Notes under the pieces: generated by a model
The model's database searches: none
The model's input: the letters and a program-made list of their open reading frames with translations, nothing else
What the model was told of the DNA's origin: nothing
Source of the DNA: Geofilum rhodophaeum
Lineage (GTDB): Bacteria > Bacteroidota > Bacteroidia > Bacteroidales > Marinilabiliaceae
Assembly: GCF_002210225.1 (NCBI RefSeq)
Contig: NZ_MWUJ01000001.1
Span: forward strand, 180,380 to 244,379
DNA: 64,000 nucleotides
Reading direction: 5' to 3'
Position numbers and translations under genes: made by a program
In this document: positions 1 to 9,510 of the stretch, piece after piece
Numbering within the stretch: the first letter of the stretch is position 1
How the letters are laid out: every line of letters begins with the position of its first letter

Positions 1-1174
1 GAGCAGGTTCTCCAAAATAATTTTGAGTGGTAGCAAAACGACTGGGCCAAACCGCATTTCTAAACAAGTGGGCGTTGACCAATTCTTCTATAACAAACAA
101 AGGCATTTCCTCGAGCGACTGATAGCCCTTAGCTAAAAAAGTCTCGGAAAAATAAGACTGCAGCGCCTCATTAGTAGGGGCAAATAACGTCCAGGTGTCA
201 ATCTGACTGCCTTGTGCACCATCTACAGACAAATGATTCTCATTATTCAAAGGGAAGTGCAAATAAGGATAGCTCTTGATATAAATATCCTTATAAACCC
301 CGGTATTTCGCTCTTCACGTAGAAGAAAATCTCTTGGTGCCGGAGTTAAATAAACCATATATTTTTTAAGAATATCGTAAAAACCAGAGCTCTCTTCAGC
401 GTCTTCAAGCAATTCCTCAACATTGGCCAAAGGAAGCAGCACCTTATCTACAACATGCACCATTCCGTTTTCAGCACGCAGATCACTTGCTACAACTCGC
501 GCATCAGCAACATTGAACCCCGAAAACTCTGCATCGGGATAAAAAAAGTTGTAGTCTTCTACCGACAGGCCCTTTGTTTGCAAAAAGGCATCTGTGAAAA
601 ACGGGATATTCTTGGCATTTTTGTTTTCAAGACCAAAGTAAACGACCCCTTGACCAGGAATTTCTGAGGCTTGATTTACATCAACAACCTCCACAGAAGA
701 TCCATCCTGGGCAGTGAAAGTATAAACCCCTTTAGATTTATAAGTTCTCCGCTTAAAGGCAATATTCAGGTTGGTTTCACGATCTTCATAAGCAACATTT
801 CGCTGAAAATCGTCTATGGTTTGTTCGGTGGAAGCAACCGAGGTCAAAGAATAAGAAACAATATCCTCGGCCAGTTCCTCCGATATCTCTTCCACAGACC
901 CTATACCATGCTCCTCCATAAAAGCCTCAAAGGCAGCGTTGTTTGGCACAAACACTGTGTAAAAACCACTGGCTTTAAGCACTTTGGCATAACCGGTTTT
1001 ATCAACGCAGGCCAGATAGTGCGAAAAATCGCCTTCAGCCTCCAGCATCTGATAAATGGGTTCGCCCACCCAAGAGGGTTTTTCGTAATAATTATCGTCC
1101 TCGCAGCCGGCGGAGAAAACCAACAATGAGCCAAAAACGACAACCATCAGCGCTTTGAATAAAACATTCTTCAT
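1..1174 (-). CDS. Fasciclin (FAS1) domain lipoprotein, 3' end cut off by the window edge
   Basis: The reading frame starts at the ATG at 1174-1172 and stays open to the window edge, giving about 391 residues with no stop. The N-terminus is a lipoprotein signal (MKNVLFKALMVVV...VFSAGC, lipobox Cys near residue 24). Two FAS1 repeats are visible: the first has the motif YTVFVPNNAAFEAF and ends with NGMVHVVDKVLLP; the second has WTLFAPTNEALQSYF near the cut. FAS1 domains are known as adhesion or carbohydrate-associated modules on the cell surface. The gene is preceded by a promoter and a 38-bp box nearly identical to the one in front of rhaT, so it is probably co-regulated with rhamnose use. The specific role is unknown. 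Confidence 0.85.
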   Translation of the reverse strand, partial: MKNVLFKALMVVVFGSLLVFSAGCEDDNYYEKPSWVGEPIYQMLEAEGDFSHYLACVDKTGYAKVLKASGFYTVFVPNNAAFEAFMEEHGIGSVEEISEELAEDIVSYSLTSVASTEQTIDDFQRNVAYEDRETNLNIAFKRRTYKSKGVYTFTAQDGSSVEVVDVNQASEIPGQGVVYFGLENKNAKNIPFFTDAFLQTKGLSVEDYNFFYPDAEFSGFNVADARVVASDLRAENGMVHVVDKVLLPLANVEELLEDAEESSGFYDILKKYMVYLTPAPRDFLLREERNTGVYKDIYIKSYPYLHFPLNNENHLSVDGAQGSQIDTWTLFAPTNEALQSYFSETFLAKGYQSLEEMPLFVIEELVNAHLFRNAVWPSRFATTQNYFGEPA

Positions 1175-1317
1175 AACCTATACATTAATTAACCATTCTT
1201 TATTAAGCAAGACAAACAAACCTTTAATGAGCTAACAAACAGCAATCTGTGTAAAAACAACTGGTGTTTACAAGTGCTTATCAAACAATAAAACGCTTTA
1301 TATACATTTACTAATGT

Positions 1318-1383
1318 CAAAATTATAACACTCCTTAACAGATTCCAATACACAATCTGACACTTTTTTTACATTTTTTGACA
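1318..1383 (-). promoter_or_regulatory. Promoter plus AraC-type operator box of the fasciclin gene
   Basis: On the minus strand a -33 TTG (1348-1346) is followed by exactly 20 bp and a -7 TAATTTTG (1325-1318), the Bacteroidota sigma-ABfr form. Directly upstream, 1346-1383 is a 38-bp box that matches 34 of 38 positions of the box at 16108-16145. It holds two TGTCA half-sites with start positions 21 bp apart. An activator of AraC type is inferred. The rest of the 321-bp gap (1175-1495) is AT-rich and holds only this box and the terminator below. Confidence 0.75.
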
Positions 1384-1460
1384 CAAAACCCTTAAAAAAA
1401 CAAGCTGTAAATACATGTGAGCACTACAACTCACTTTTTAACAAACTCCCGTATCGGCCA

Positions 1461-1484
1461 AAAAAACCGATGGTTATCGGTTTT
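1461..1484 (-). terminator. Rho-independent terminator of the GH2 gene
   Basis: A perfect 9-bp stem (AAAACCGAT / ATCGGTTTT, loop of 4) lies 12 bp after the GH2 stop codon and runs into a T tract on the minus strand. Confidence 0.8.
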
Positions 1485-1495
1485 ATTTCACTGTC

Positions 1496-4465
1496 TTACA
1501 GCCGCTCAAAGAACTCTATCTCTACAATGCTCAAATTGCCCCCCCGATCTTCCTGCTGATCGGCCTGAGTGGCTTCGTCCATCTGGCCGGTTATTTCAAC
1601 AATGCCGTATTCGTCTTCATAACTGGTAGCACCAATCAATTGCACCATTACTTCCTTGCCCTTTATGGGTGCAAAAGAAAGGTTGGCATAACCCAGGTTG
1701 CGTGGTGTGTTGCCTTTGAACACTTCCTGCCCATCCACATACACGGCTATGGGGTAGCTCCGGGTGCGGTGACCGCTGAACTTGATGTTGATCTCGCTCA
1801 GCTCGGCTTCTCTTTCCAGCTGATAGCGAATCCAACCATGATCCAGCTGATTGCTGTTGTCCCATACACTTTCTTCATTATCGTCGAAACTCATGGCCAC
1901 CTTGTCCTGATTAATGCCGGCTGTAGCTGAAACAGGCATCACGGAACGACGCGTCTCGGTGTAGGAAGGACTCAGTGGGGTGGGACCTTTACCCAGAAAA
2001 GAGGGCAAGCCGTCGGCAGGCAATACTGTAGCCAATCCGTTTTCTACAACAAAGGGCTTACTTTCCAACTCAAGGGACGCACTTTTGAGCCCCCTGCTGC
2101 GTGCGCTGAGTTTGATCTCACCAGCCTCACGGGTCGAACGAAGCATAATTCGGTTTACGCCTCCTTCCACAGGAAGTTTCGTTGAGAGGATGTAATTGTC
2201 GGGCCCCTGGGCAATACCCCCGCGCCATTCTGCAGGCCCCTCCAGGTCAAAACTAATGGCATTAAGGGCGGTGGGACAGCGATTTCCGGCTTCGTCTACC
2301 ACTTCTACCTGCACCATAGCCACATCGGCGCCATCGGCCCGGAAACCAAGGGGGGATTGCATCGGAGTTAACTTAATGGCGTGCGGTTTTCCGGCTGAAC
2401 GACGCAGTGCTTCACCCACCACATCCCCTTCTTTATTATAACCCAGGGCTTTTATTTCGCCCTCTTCAAAACGCACTTGCTCAAAAGTAAAAAGGAAACG
2501 ATTACTCTGCACGCCCTTGCCTAAAGAGCGACCATTGACAAAAAGCTCTACTGCATCGGCTGCGGAAACCACATACATGTCCTTAACGGTACCCCGCTTA
2601 TAGTTCCAGTGCCCCAAAATATGGGTCAGGGTATCTTCATGGTCCACCCATCCGGCCCACATCACCTGATGCGCCCAAAAACCATCTTTGGGTATGCGCA
2701 TTGGATCCACTTCGCCACTGCGCCGATAATTCTCAGCACCGCGGTGATGGGTATTTGTATCGCTGAAAATGATGTTGGCCCCGCCACTGCTCACCCTTGT
2801 TCCGGTACCGGGACGCTCGGTCCAGTACTCGTGCCAGCGAATGATGTTCTCAATGGCATGTGAGTCCTGATTGCGATTATACACACTGGCATCGTCGCCT
2901 TTATAGAGGGGACCGTCGCCATCTTTATGATAGGGGGCTGTGTACGCATCCCAATACTTACGAAGTCCTTCATCTCGCGAATACTCATTGGCAAACACAG
3001 GCTTTCGGGCACTTTTATTGATGTAAAGCATCTCTCCGCCCCACTCTGCCGTTTCACTGGCCAACATTTCACGACTGCCCATGGCACGTCCCCCATGCGG
3101 GTCGTATTTATCCCGAACAGCCAGCAACTCCAGCATATGCGCTTCACGAATGCCCTTATTACCGCCTTCGTAAAACAAAATACTCGGATTGTTGCGGTTG
3201 TAAATAATGGCGTCGCGCATCAGCTCTACCCGCTGGTCCCAACGGCGACCGGTAACATCGTGCTCCGCATCACCAGCAGGCATGGCCTGAATAAGGCCAA
3301 CCCGGTCGGCGCTCTCCACATCCTGCTTCCAGGGGGTGATGTGCATCCAGCGCACAAAATTCCCATTACTCTCAATCATCAACTGGTTGGAATAATCGCT
3401 CATCCAGGCCGGCACCGACATGCCCAATGCGGGCCATTCGTTACTGGTGCGCTGGGCATAACCCTTCAACATAATGACCCGGTCGTTCAAATAAATCATT
3501 CCGTTTTCATAAGCCGTTTTGCGAAAACCGGTACGCACGGGTACTTCATCAACGATACGACCGTCCACCTCCAGGCGGGCCCTTACCTTATAAAGGTAGC
3601 CGTACCCCCAACTCCAAAACTCCATATTCTCCATTGGCGCCGCGGCAGAGAGGACAACCATCCCTTCGGGAGAAATCATGCGCGCCGTACCTTTAAAGGT
3701 TTTAACTTCGCGGCCATCCATATCCTCAACCACCACATCCAGATTAACCACCTGAGCACGCGAGGTTTCATTGCGCACTTCCGATTCCACATTTACAGTC
3801 GCTGTTTTACCTGCAATATCAAAATCACTGCCGTAAACATAGGTACCGATGGTTCCCAAATTTGAATAAAGCGGCAGGGTCTGGTAAATTTTATTGGTCA
3901 GGTGCAGCTTAACGTTTTTGGTTAGTCCGCCATAATTCGCATTAAAATTCCGATCGGCCCACTGATAACGCTGATTAAAAAAGCGCTCCCTGTAATTCCA
4001 GTCGTTGTCGGTCCGAACAGCCACCACGTTCGTCTGCGGATAGGCTTTGAGCAAGGAAGTGACATTGAGGCCGAAAGCCATCACCCCATTTTCATGCAAA
4101 CCAGCCAATACGCCGTTTACATAAACCTCTCCGGCCTGACGAAGCCCCTCAAACTCCAGAAAAACATTCTGCCCTTCGCTGCCCTTGGGCAGAACAAAAG
4201 TCTTACGGTACCAGGCAATACCGGTGGACAAATCTTTAATATCCAACTTAAAGGCCTCATCTTCGTTCCAGGCATGCGGCAGGCTCACCAATTTCCAGTC
4301 CGAATCATCAAACTCAGCATCCGAAGCCCCTTTGGGGTCCCCTACGAACAATTTCCAGTCGGCATTAAAATTAAAGCTTGCACGCGGTGCATTTTCTGCC
4401 TGCATCGTCCACTGCACCATAAGGACAAAAACAACGAGGGCCCATCTCACAAATCTCAAACTCAT
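1496..4465 (-). CDS. Glycoside hydrolase family 2 enzyme (beta-galactosidase/glucuronidase-like)
   Basis: This 989-residue secreted protein has a signal peptide (about residues 1-23). It continues with a GH2 sugar-binding jelly roll (about 35-190, motif NANYGGLTKNVKLH near 175-188), an immunoglobulin-like domain, and a TIM barrel (about 320-620). A DUF4982-like region and a C-terminal discoidin-like beta-sandwich (about 840-985) follow. A candidate nucleophile is E494 (FANEYSRD). The usual acid/base motif GNE reads GGNKG (N436, K437), so the acid/base glutamate is not in its normal place; E433 (FYEGGN) is the nearest candidate. It is likely a pectin or rhamnogalacturonan side-chain glycosidase. 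The exact sugar cannot be read from sequence. It lies downstream of an HTCS gene but has its own promoter. Confidence 0.85.
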   Translation of the reverse strand: MSLRFVRWALVVFVLMVQWTMQAENAPRASFNFNADWKLFVGDPKGASDAEFDDSDWKLVSLPHAWNEDEAFKLDIKDLSTGIAWYRKTFVLPKGSEGQNVFLEFEGLRQAGEVYVNGVLAGLHENGVMAFGLNVTSLLKAYPQTNVVAVRTDNDWNYRERFFNQRYQWADRNFNANYGGLTKNVKLHLTNKIYQTLPLYSNLGTIGTYVYGSDFDIAGKTATVNVESEVRNETSRAQVVNLDVVVEDMDGREVKTFKGTARMISPEGMVVLSAAAPMENMEFWSWGYGYLYKVRARLEVDGRIVDEVPVRTGFRKTAYENGMIYLNDRVIMLKGYAQRTSNEWPALGMSVPAWMSDYSNQLMIESNGNFVRWMHITPWKQDVESADRVGLIQAMPAGDAEHDVTGRRWDQRVELMRDAIIYNRNNPSILFYEGGNKGIREAHMLELLAVRDKYDPHGGRAMGSREMLASETAEWGGEMLYINKSARKPVFANEYSRDEGLRKYWDAYTAPYHKDGDGPLYKGDDASVYNRNQDSHAIENIIRWHEYWTERPGTGTRVSSGGANIIFSDTNTHHRGAENYRRSGEVDPMRIPKDGFWAHQVMWAGWVDHEDTLTHILGHWNYKRGTVKDMYVVSAADAVELFVNGRSLGKGVQSNRFLFTFEQVRFEEGEIKALGYNKEGDVVGEALRRSAGKPHAIKLTPMQSPLGFRADGADVAMVQVEVVDEAGNRCPTALNAISFDLEGPAEWRGGIAQGPDNYILSTKLPVEGGVNRIMLRSTREAGEIKLSARSRGLKSASLELESKPFVVENGLATVLPADGLPSFLGKGPTPLSPSYTETRRSVMPVSATAGINQDKVAMSFDDNEESVWDNSNQLDHGWIRYQLEREAELSEINIKFSGHRTRSYPIAVYVDGQEVFKGNTPRNLGYANLSFAPIKGKEVMVQLIGATSYEDEYGIVEITGQMDEATQADQQEDRGGNLSIVEIEFFERL

Positions 4466-4498
4466 ATTATCCGGTTTTATCTGTTAATTTCTTGTACA

Positions 4499-4612
4499 CA
4501 AAACTAAACAGCAGCCGGCAGCAGGAACCATCAATTTGCATCAAAAACCTATCATTTTGTTCCAGGCTTCAGTAACCACCCAAAATGATAGTACGCCAGA
4601 ACAAGATGATAG
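4499..4612 (-). promoter_or_regulatory. GH2 promoter with 21-bp spaced direct-repeat operators
   Basis: A -7 element TAGTTTTG (4506-4499, minus strand) lies 34-41 bp before the GH2 start. About 21 bp upstream begin two direct half-sites on the minus strand, CAAATTGATGG (4538-4528) and CAAAATGATAG (4559-4549), 21 bp apart. A second pair on the plus strand, CAAAATGATAG (4581-4591) and CAAGATGATAG (4602-4612), is also 21 bp apart and points the other way. The two inner sites make an 11-bp perfect inverted repeat. The likely reader is the AraC domain of the neighbouring HTCS (inference). Confidence 0.7.
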
Positions 4613-4656
4613 GTGAAAAGCAAGCACCGGGGATAACTTTGTTTAAATTACCGGAG

Positions 4657-7600
4657 TCAGGGCATAAAGGAACGCGGCGTTTTTCCGTAATATTTCTGAA
4701 AGGCACGGGAAAAGTTACCCGGTTCGGAATAGCCCAGCCGATCGGCGACCTCATTAACATTATACCGGCCCGATTGCAACAATTCCAGCGCATACTTCAT
4801 ACGAATTTCAGCAATCAATTCGGAAACTGAGCGCGCACTTTGCGCTTTCACTTTTCGGTAAAGCTGGGTGCGACTCAAATGGAGTTTTTCAGCCAACAGC
4901 TGCACATCAAAAACGCCCTCTTCGATGTGCTGACGAACACTTTGAATAAAGGTGTCGACCAGGGATTCCTCCTCAACTTCCTCGCTTTTATTCTTACTGT
5001 CGGGCAGGGCAGCTTGTGCCCTTTCTTTCAGTTGCTGCCACGACTGCAACAAGCGGCGGACGTGGGCCAACAAGAGCGGTGTTTGGAAGGGTTTGCTTAA
5101 ATACACATCGGCTCCGGATTCCACCCCTTCCACCTGCTCCTCCGAAGCACTCAGCGAAGTAAGCATCAATACCGGAATAAAGCAGGTGCGCATGTCGTTG
5201 CGCAAGTGACGGCACATTTCGAGGCCCGACCACTCAGGCATCACCACATCACTCACAATGAGATCGGGCAAATATTGCAGCGCCTTTTCAAAGCCCTCAC
5301 GGCCGTCAGCAGCCGTAAGTACTTTATAATCGGTCTGCAGCACCGCGGCCAGATAGCTGCGGATATCCGGATTGTCCTCCACCACAAGCACCGTAGCTGC
5401 ACCCGGATCTTGCGCCTCCGGCTCGGGTGACTCAACAGCGGGAGAAGGGACTTCTTCCTGCGCTACGGTAGGACTTGGGGCCCATTCGAAGGGCAGGATT
5501 ACCGTAAAGCAACTGCCTTTCCCGGGACTGCTCTCTACCCGAATTTGCCCCTTATGCAGATGCACCAATTCTCTGATGTAGGCGAGTCCCACCCCGCTGC
5601 TCTCCGCTTCAGAGGCGGATTCGGAGCGGTAAAACAACTCAAAAATCTGCGCTTGTACCTCTGCGGTCATTCCCGCGCCATTATCCCTTACCCGGGCCTG
5701 AAGCAGGAAATCGCGCCCTGCCTGCCCGGGAATCGGACTTCCCGCCTGCAATTCCAGAACTACCTGTCCCCCTTCGGATGTGTACTTAAAGGCATTGCTC
5801 AACAAATTATAAAAAATCTTCTCCAACTTATCGGCATCCCCCAACACCTTAACTTCTCCCAGTCGATTATCAAAATGATAGGCAATATTGTGGTCCCTGG
5901 CCTTAAGCTCAAAAGAAGCAAAAATAGCATACAGAAACTGAGAAAGATCCAGCGCCTGTTGCGCCAACACCTCGTGGCCGGCTTCAATGCGCTTTACAGC
6001 CAGCAGCTGATTCAGCAGGCGCAACAAACGATGCGCATTGCGCTGCACCAGACGCAGATAATTCTCACGGTCATCGGCGGGCACTTCAGTGTTGAGCAGA
6101 CGCTCCACAGGATCGAGTATCAGCGTCAGTGGTGTTCGCAACTCATGCGATATGCTGGTAAAAAAACGGGTACGCAAGCCCTGCATTTCGCGCAGCTTTT
6201 CCACCTCAAAGCGCTCCATTTCAATTTGATGCTTGAGTCGCCATTTCATTAAAAAGAGATAATATACAGCCAGTACCGAGAGCAGTAAAAGCAGCACATA
6301 AACCGCATAAGCCCAGCCACTCCGCCACCAGGGAGGCAGAATGCGCACCTTCAAAACAGCCTCCCGCTCACTCCAAAGTCCATCGCTGTTGGCCGCCCTT
6401 ACTCTAAAAACGTAGTCGCCAGGCGCAAGAGCGCTGTAGGCAGCACGTTGAAAACGACCATCGCTCTTCACCCAATCGGTATCGTAGCCTTCCAGCTTCC
6501 AGGCATAACGATTCTCCAGGGGATTGACATAGTGCATGGCCGAAAATTCCAGGGCAAAATCACGCTTGCTGTAATCCAGCGCAATTTCGGACCTCATCAA
6601 CAAAGGAAGGGCAGACTGCACCTGCTCGTTATTCACGTACAAAGCAGTCAGTTGCACCTGGGGAGCCACTTCATTCCCACGCAGCTCGCGGGGGACAAAG
6701 CTCACATATCCATCGAGTCCCCCAAAATACAGGCGCCCGGTAATACTGTCCCTAAATCCGGAACCATCCACAAATTCATAACCCCGAACACCGCCCCGCA
6801 CCATAAAATTTTCAATGCTGCCGCTGAGCGGATCTACCTTTGAAATGCCTCTTTTGTGACTCACCCACAACTGACCCGCTTCATCCGGCAAGATCATGGC
6901 AATGTAGGCATCTGCCAAACCATGCTCCCGGTTAAAAACACGCAGTTCGCCGGTCTCCTTATCGATGCGACAAAGTCCATTGCCTGTGCCGACCCAAACA
7001 TGGCCCTCGCGGTCGCTGCAGAGGGCGTACACCCGATTGTCGGGTAAGCGCCTGCCCGCTTCCGCCGAACGCGAATAATGCAGGGTGTCGGTCCACGCCC
7101 CGCCCACACTGTCGCGCACAATGCCATAGAGGCCCAACAACTCGGTGCCCACCCATATTTTGCCGTCTTGTCCAAAAGCCAGACTCATCACATTGGAAGG
7201 GGCGTGGGCTTCCGGAAGCTCATGTATTTCAAAAACCTCCTTACTGCGTTCGTAGCGCAGCAGCTGACTCGATCCGCCCACCCAAAGGTCGCCTTTGGGG
7301 TCTTCACCAATCACATAAAAAGGGGCATGGGGCACCCTGTCGGGATGATAGCGCTCCAACTGCCTGCTCTGCTGTTTGTAGCGATAAAGTCCCATGCGGT
7401 AGCCCATCCAAACATCACCGCTTCTATCCCGATACAAAGCGCGGACGTTTTCTGAGGTGAAAAGCGGATGGGTTTCGGCTTGCAAGACCTGCGGTTCGCT
7501 GAGCCCAAGTGCAGCACGTGCCCAACCGTGAGCACTCGAGCCCAGCCAGAGCTCATCACCTACGCGCAAAACAGCCCTTACGGGGGCCGTATGCAACTGC

Positions 7601-8298
7601 TGGTTTACCTCCAGCACAAAAGGCATGTAGTGAAAACGTTCTCCCCCGGTATCGGCGTAACTCAGTCCCCCCATGGCCGTGCCCACCCACAAAACACCCG
7701 TAGCGTCCAAATAAATGCTGTACACCACATCGTGACTGAGCGTGGGCTCCGAAAAAAGACCAGAACTGTAGATCAGCGTGTCGCTGCTGGATTTGTGAAT
7801 CTGCAAGAGCCGGTTGTCTGAAATGGTCCAGATGTAGTCGGCGTTCTCTGCCCGATGATAAAAGTGGGCATTGTGCCGATCGGTGGAGTCGCGCAGGCCC
7901 GGCCGCAATGCAGAGGGATTAAAGCGCGAAAAATCGTCTTCGGCATAGTTGTAGCGACAAACAATGGTATCAAAAGTAGCTACCCATAGGTCTCCTCGGC
8001 CATCTTTATGCAACAAATGCACCCGATTATTGACCAGGGAGCGGGGGTTGTCCGGTTCAAAACGGTAATGGGTAAAGCGGTAACCATCGTAGCGTGTCAA
8101 GCCATTCCAGGTTCCGAACCACATATAGCCGTACTTATCACGGACAATGGAATGAACCGTGTTTTGGGGGAGTCCGTCCTCCACAGTCAAATGCGCAAAC
8201 TGAAGGTGTTTTTGATCGGCTGCAGCCACATCTGAAGTCACCAGCATCCCCAATACCCACAACAAAACGCCCAGACCAATCGCTCGTCTTCTACACAT
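4657..8298 (-). CDS. Hybrid two-component system regulator (HTCS)
   Basis: This single 1213-residue chain senses a sugar in the periplasm and binds DNA in the cytoplasm. Domains in order are: a signal peptide; beta-propeller Reg_prop repeats (about 30-580, repeated WVGT/WFGT motifs such as YGYMWFGTWNGLTRYDG); a Y_Y_Y domain (about 590-650); one membrane helix (about 659-681); and a HisKA domain with phospho-acceptor His near 717 (SHELRTPL). A HATPase follows (NLLSNAFKYTSEGG near 832; SSGVGLAYIREL), then a receiver with Asp near 1016 (DLIVSDVVMPEWSG) and a C-terminal AraC helix-turn-helix (about 1110-1213). It starts 21 bp after the beta-propeller glycosidase gene and is probably cotranscribed with it. 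It probably controls the GH2 gene through the 21-bp repeats just downstream. The ligand is unknown. Confidence 0.93.
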   Translation of the reverse strand: MCRRRAIGLGVLLWVLGMLVTSDVAAADQKHLQFAHLTVEDGLPQNTVHSIVRDKYGYMWFGTWNGLTRYDGYRFTHYRFEPDNPRSLVNNRVHLLHKDGRGDLWVATFDTIVCRYNYAEDDFSRFNPSALRPGLRDSTDRHNAHFYHRAENADYIWTISDNRLLQIHKSSSDTLIYSSGLFSEPTLSHDVVYSIYLDATGVLWVGTAMGGLSYADTGGERFHYMPFVLEVNQQLHTAPVRAVLRVGDELWLGSSAHGWARAALGLSEPQVLQAETHPLFTSENVRALYRDRSGDVWMGYRMGLYRYKQQSRQLERYHPDRVPHAPFYVIGEDPKGDLWVGGSSQLLRYERSKEVFEIHELPEAHAPSNVMSLAFGQDGKIWVGTELLGLYGIVRDSVGGAWTDTLHYSRSAEAGRRLPDNRVYALCSDREGHVWVGTGNGLCRIDKETGELRVFNREHGLADAYIAMILPDEAGQLWVSHKRGISKVDPLSGSIENFMVRGGVRGYEFVDGSGFRDSITGRLYFGGLDGYVSFVPRELRGNEVAPQVQLTALYVNNEQVQSALPLLMRSEIALDYSKRDFALEFSAMHYVNPLENRYAWKLEGYDTDWVKSDGRFQRAAYSALAPGDYVFRVRAANSDGLWSEREAVLKVRILPPWWRSGWAYAVYVLLLLLSVLAVYYLFLMKWRLKHQIEMERFEVEKLREMQGLRTRFFTSISHELRTPLTLILDPVERLLNTEVPADDRENYLRLVQRNAHRLLRLLNQLLAVKRIEAGHEVLAQQALDLSQFLYAIFASFELKARDHNIAYHFDNRLGEVKVLGDADKLEKIFYNLLSNAFKYTSEGGQVVLELQAGSPIPGQAGRDFLLQARVRDNGAGMTAEVQAQIFELFYRSESASEAESSGVGLAYIRELVHLHKGQIRVESSPGKGSCFTVILPFEWAPSPTVAQEEVPSPAVESPEPEAQDPGAATVLVVEDNPDIRSYLAAVLQTDYKVLTAADGREGFEKALQYLPDLIVSDVVMPEWSGLEMCRHLRNDMRTCFIPVLMLTSLSASEEQVEGVESGADVYLSKPFQTPLLLAHVRRLLQSWQQLKERAQAALPDSKNKSEEVEEESLVDTFIQSVRQHIEEGVFDVQLLAEKLHLSRTQLYRKVKAQSARSVSELIAEIRMKYALELLQSGRYNVNEVADRLGYSEPGNFSRAFQKYYGKTPRSFMP

Positions 8299-8319
8299 CG
8301 TTCTTGGATAAGTTCACGG

Positions 8320-9345
8320 CTATTCCGGCTTTCCCAAACGGATACGCAAAGGGGCGTCACGGTCGCAGACCAGGCGACCGTCCTCATAAAACAATTCCAC
8401 CACCTGCAAAGAACTGCGGCGCTGCTCAAACAGGTCGTTGGGATCAGCACCTTCCCTGCGCCCGGGATGGGTGAAATAGTACAAGAACGCGCGATCGTTA
8501 TGAATCAATACGTCGGCGTGCCCCCCCATCACCTTATCGTCCTCGCCCTGCCCGGGGGCTTCCAGTAAATTGCCGGGAATATGCGTCCAGTTAAGCAAAT
8601 CGTCGCTGGTGTAAAGGGCCAGTCCGCTCCACACATCTGTAATCATCCAGTATTTGCCGTGCCACTGAAAGACTTTAGGGCCCTCGCCGCCGCGTGCCCG
8701 GTCGATTTGCACGCGCCCCTTATCTTCCCAGTGGTACAAATCCTCACTGTCGGCATAGAACATCGCCTTTCCGGCTCTTTCATTGTTGTACCACATGCGC
8801 CAGCTGCCATCGGGCAGTCGAAACACACAGGCATCAATCACCCGGTCAGAAGCCAGTTCGAGGGTCGATTCATATTTCCAGTTGACCAGGTTCTCGCTGG
8901 TCAGGTGCAAAATATCCCGCGGATGCCGCCATTCCTGAAAAATACCGGGGACGTAGGTCAGGTACATGTGGTAAAGGCCCTCGTGTTCGATCACCTCGGG
9001 CGCCCAATGGGTGTAATCTTTCAAGCGAAAATCGATGTCGGCCGTATCTCTGTAACTCCAGTTGACCCCATCGTCGGACGCGGCAATCCCAATGCGGGTG
9101 CCGTGTACCCACTCAAAGCCATTCAGGGTGGTGTCGGCTGCCCGTCGGTTGGTATAGAACATGAACCACTCCTCCTGCTCCCGGTTGTATATAACCACCG
9201 GATCGGCTGCGCCATCGTACACAGGATCCCGATACAGGGGCTTGGGCACAGGCAAATCTTCGGCGGGCGGATTACCACAGGCACCGAGACTAAATAAACT
9301 TACCAAAAGGATCAGGGGGCTTAACAAGCTGCTTCTTTTTATCAT
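8320..9345 (-). CDS. GH43/GH117-like five-bladed beta-propeller glycosidase, lipoprotein
   Basis: This 341-residue protein has a lipoprotein signal (MIKRSSLLSPL...SLGACG, Cys near 23). The body shows the repeated blade pattern of GH43/GH117/GH32-clan enzymes: DGAADPVVIYN with a candidate catalytic Asp near 48, HWAPEVIEHEGLYHMYLTY, VIDACVFRLPDGSWRMWYNNE and GEGPKVFQWHGKYWMITD with a candidate acidic residue. It is likely a periplasmic or surface exo-glycosidase acting on arabinose- or galactose-containing pectin side chains. The family assignment is by motif only and the substrate is open. Its upstream region (9400-9446) holds a partial copy of the rhamnose box and a 12-mer shared with the GH2 promoter. 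Confidence 0.75.
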   Translation of the reverse strand: MIKRSSLLSPLILLVSLFSLGACGNPPAEDLPVPKPLYRDPVYDGAADPVVIYNREQEEWFMFYTNRRAADTTLNGFEWVHGTRIGIAASDDGVNWSYRDTADIDFRLKDYTHWAPEVIEHEGLYHMYLTYVPGIFQEWRHPRDILHLTSENLVNWKYESTLELASDRVIDACVFRLPDGSWRMWYNNERAGKAMFYADSEDLYHWEDKGRVQIDRARGGEGPKVFQWHGKYWMITDVWSGLALYTSDDLLNWTHIPGNLLEAPGQGEDDKVMGGHADVLIHNDRAFLYYFTHPGRREGADPNDLFEQRRSSLQVVELFYEDGRLVCDRDAPLRIRLGKPE

Positions 9346-9399
9346 AACCGGGAGTTTAAATATAGAACTAAGGCTGCTTCAGAAAACAATGCAGACCAA

Positions 9400-9446
9400 G
9401 CATCAAAAACCGACACTTTTTTAAACGTCAACACACAAATTAACAC
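9400..9446 (-). promoter_or_regulatory. Upstream region of the beta-propeller gene with partial shared boxes
   Basis: Positions 9446-9429 (minus: GTGTTAATTTGTGTGTTG) match 16 of 18 bases of the downstream half of the rhaT box. Positions 9411-9400 (GGTTTTTGATGC) are identical to 4549-4538 upstream of GH2. No clear TAnnTTTG was found, so the promoter position is uncertain. Confidence 0.4.
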
Positions 9447-9462
9447 AAAATTCAGGCAAACA

Positions 9463-9490
9463 AAAAAATGTCCCGACCAGGAGGTCGGGA
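9463..9490 (-). terminator. Terminator of the rhamnose operon
   Basis: An 8-bp perfect stem TCCCGACC / GGTCGGGA with loop TCCT (minus strand) is followed by a seven-T run. It lies 20 bp after the last gene of the operon. Confidence 0.9.
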
Positions 9491-9510
9491 CTGTAGTGTA
9501 GAACAAGGGG

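Noticed and set aside
2927..3865. Open frame of 312 codons on the plus strand inside GH2
   Set aside because: Antisense shadow without a signal or motif; GH2 is clear on the minus strand.
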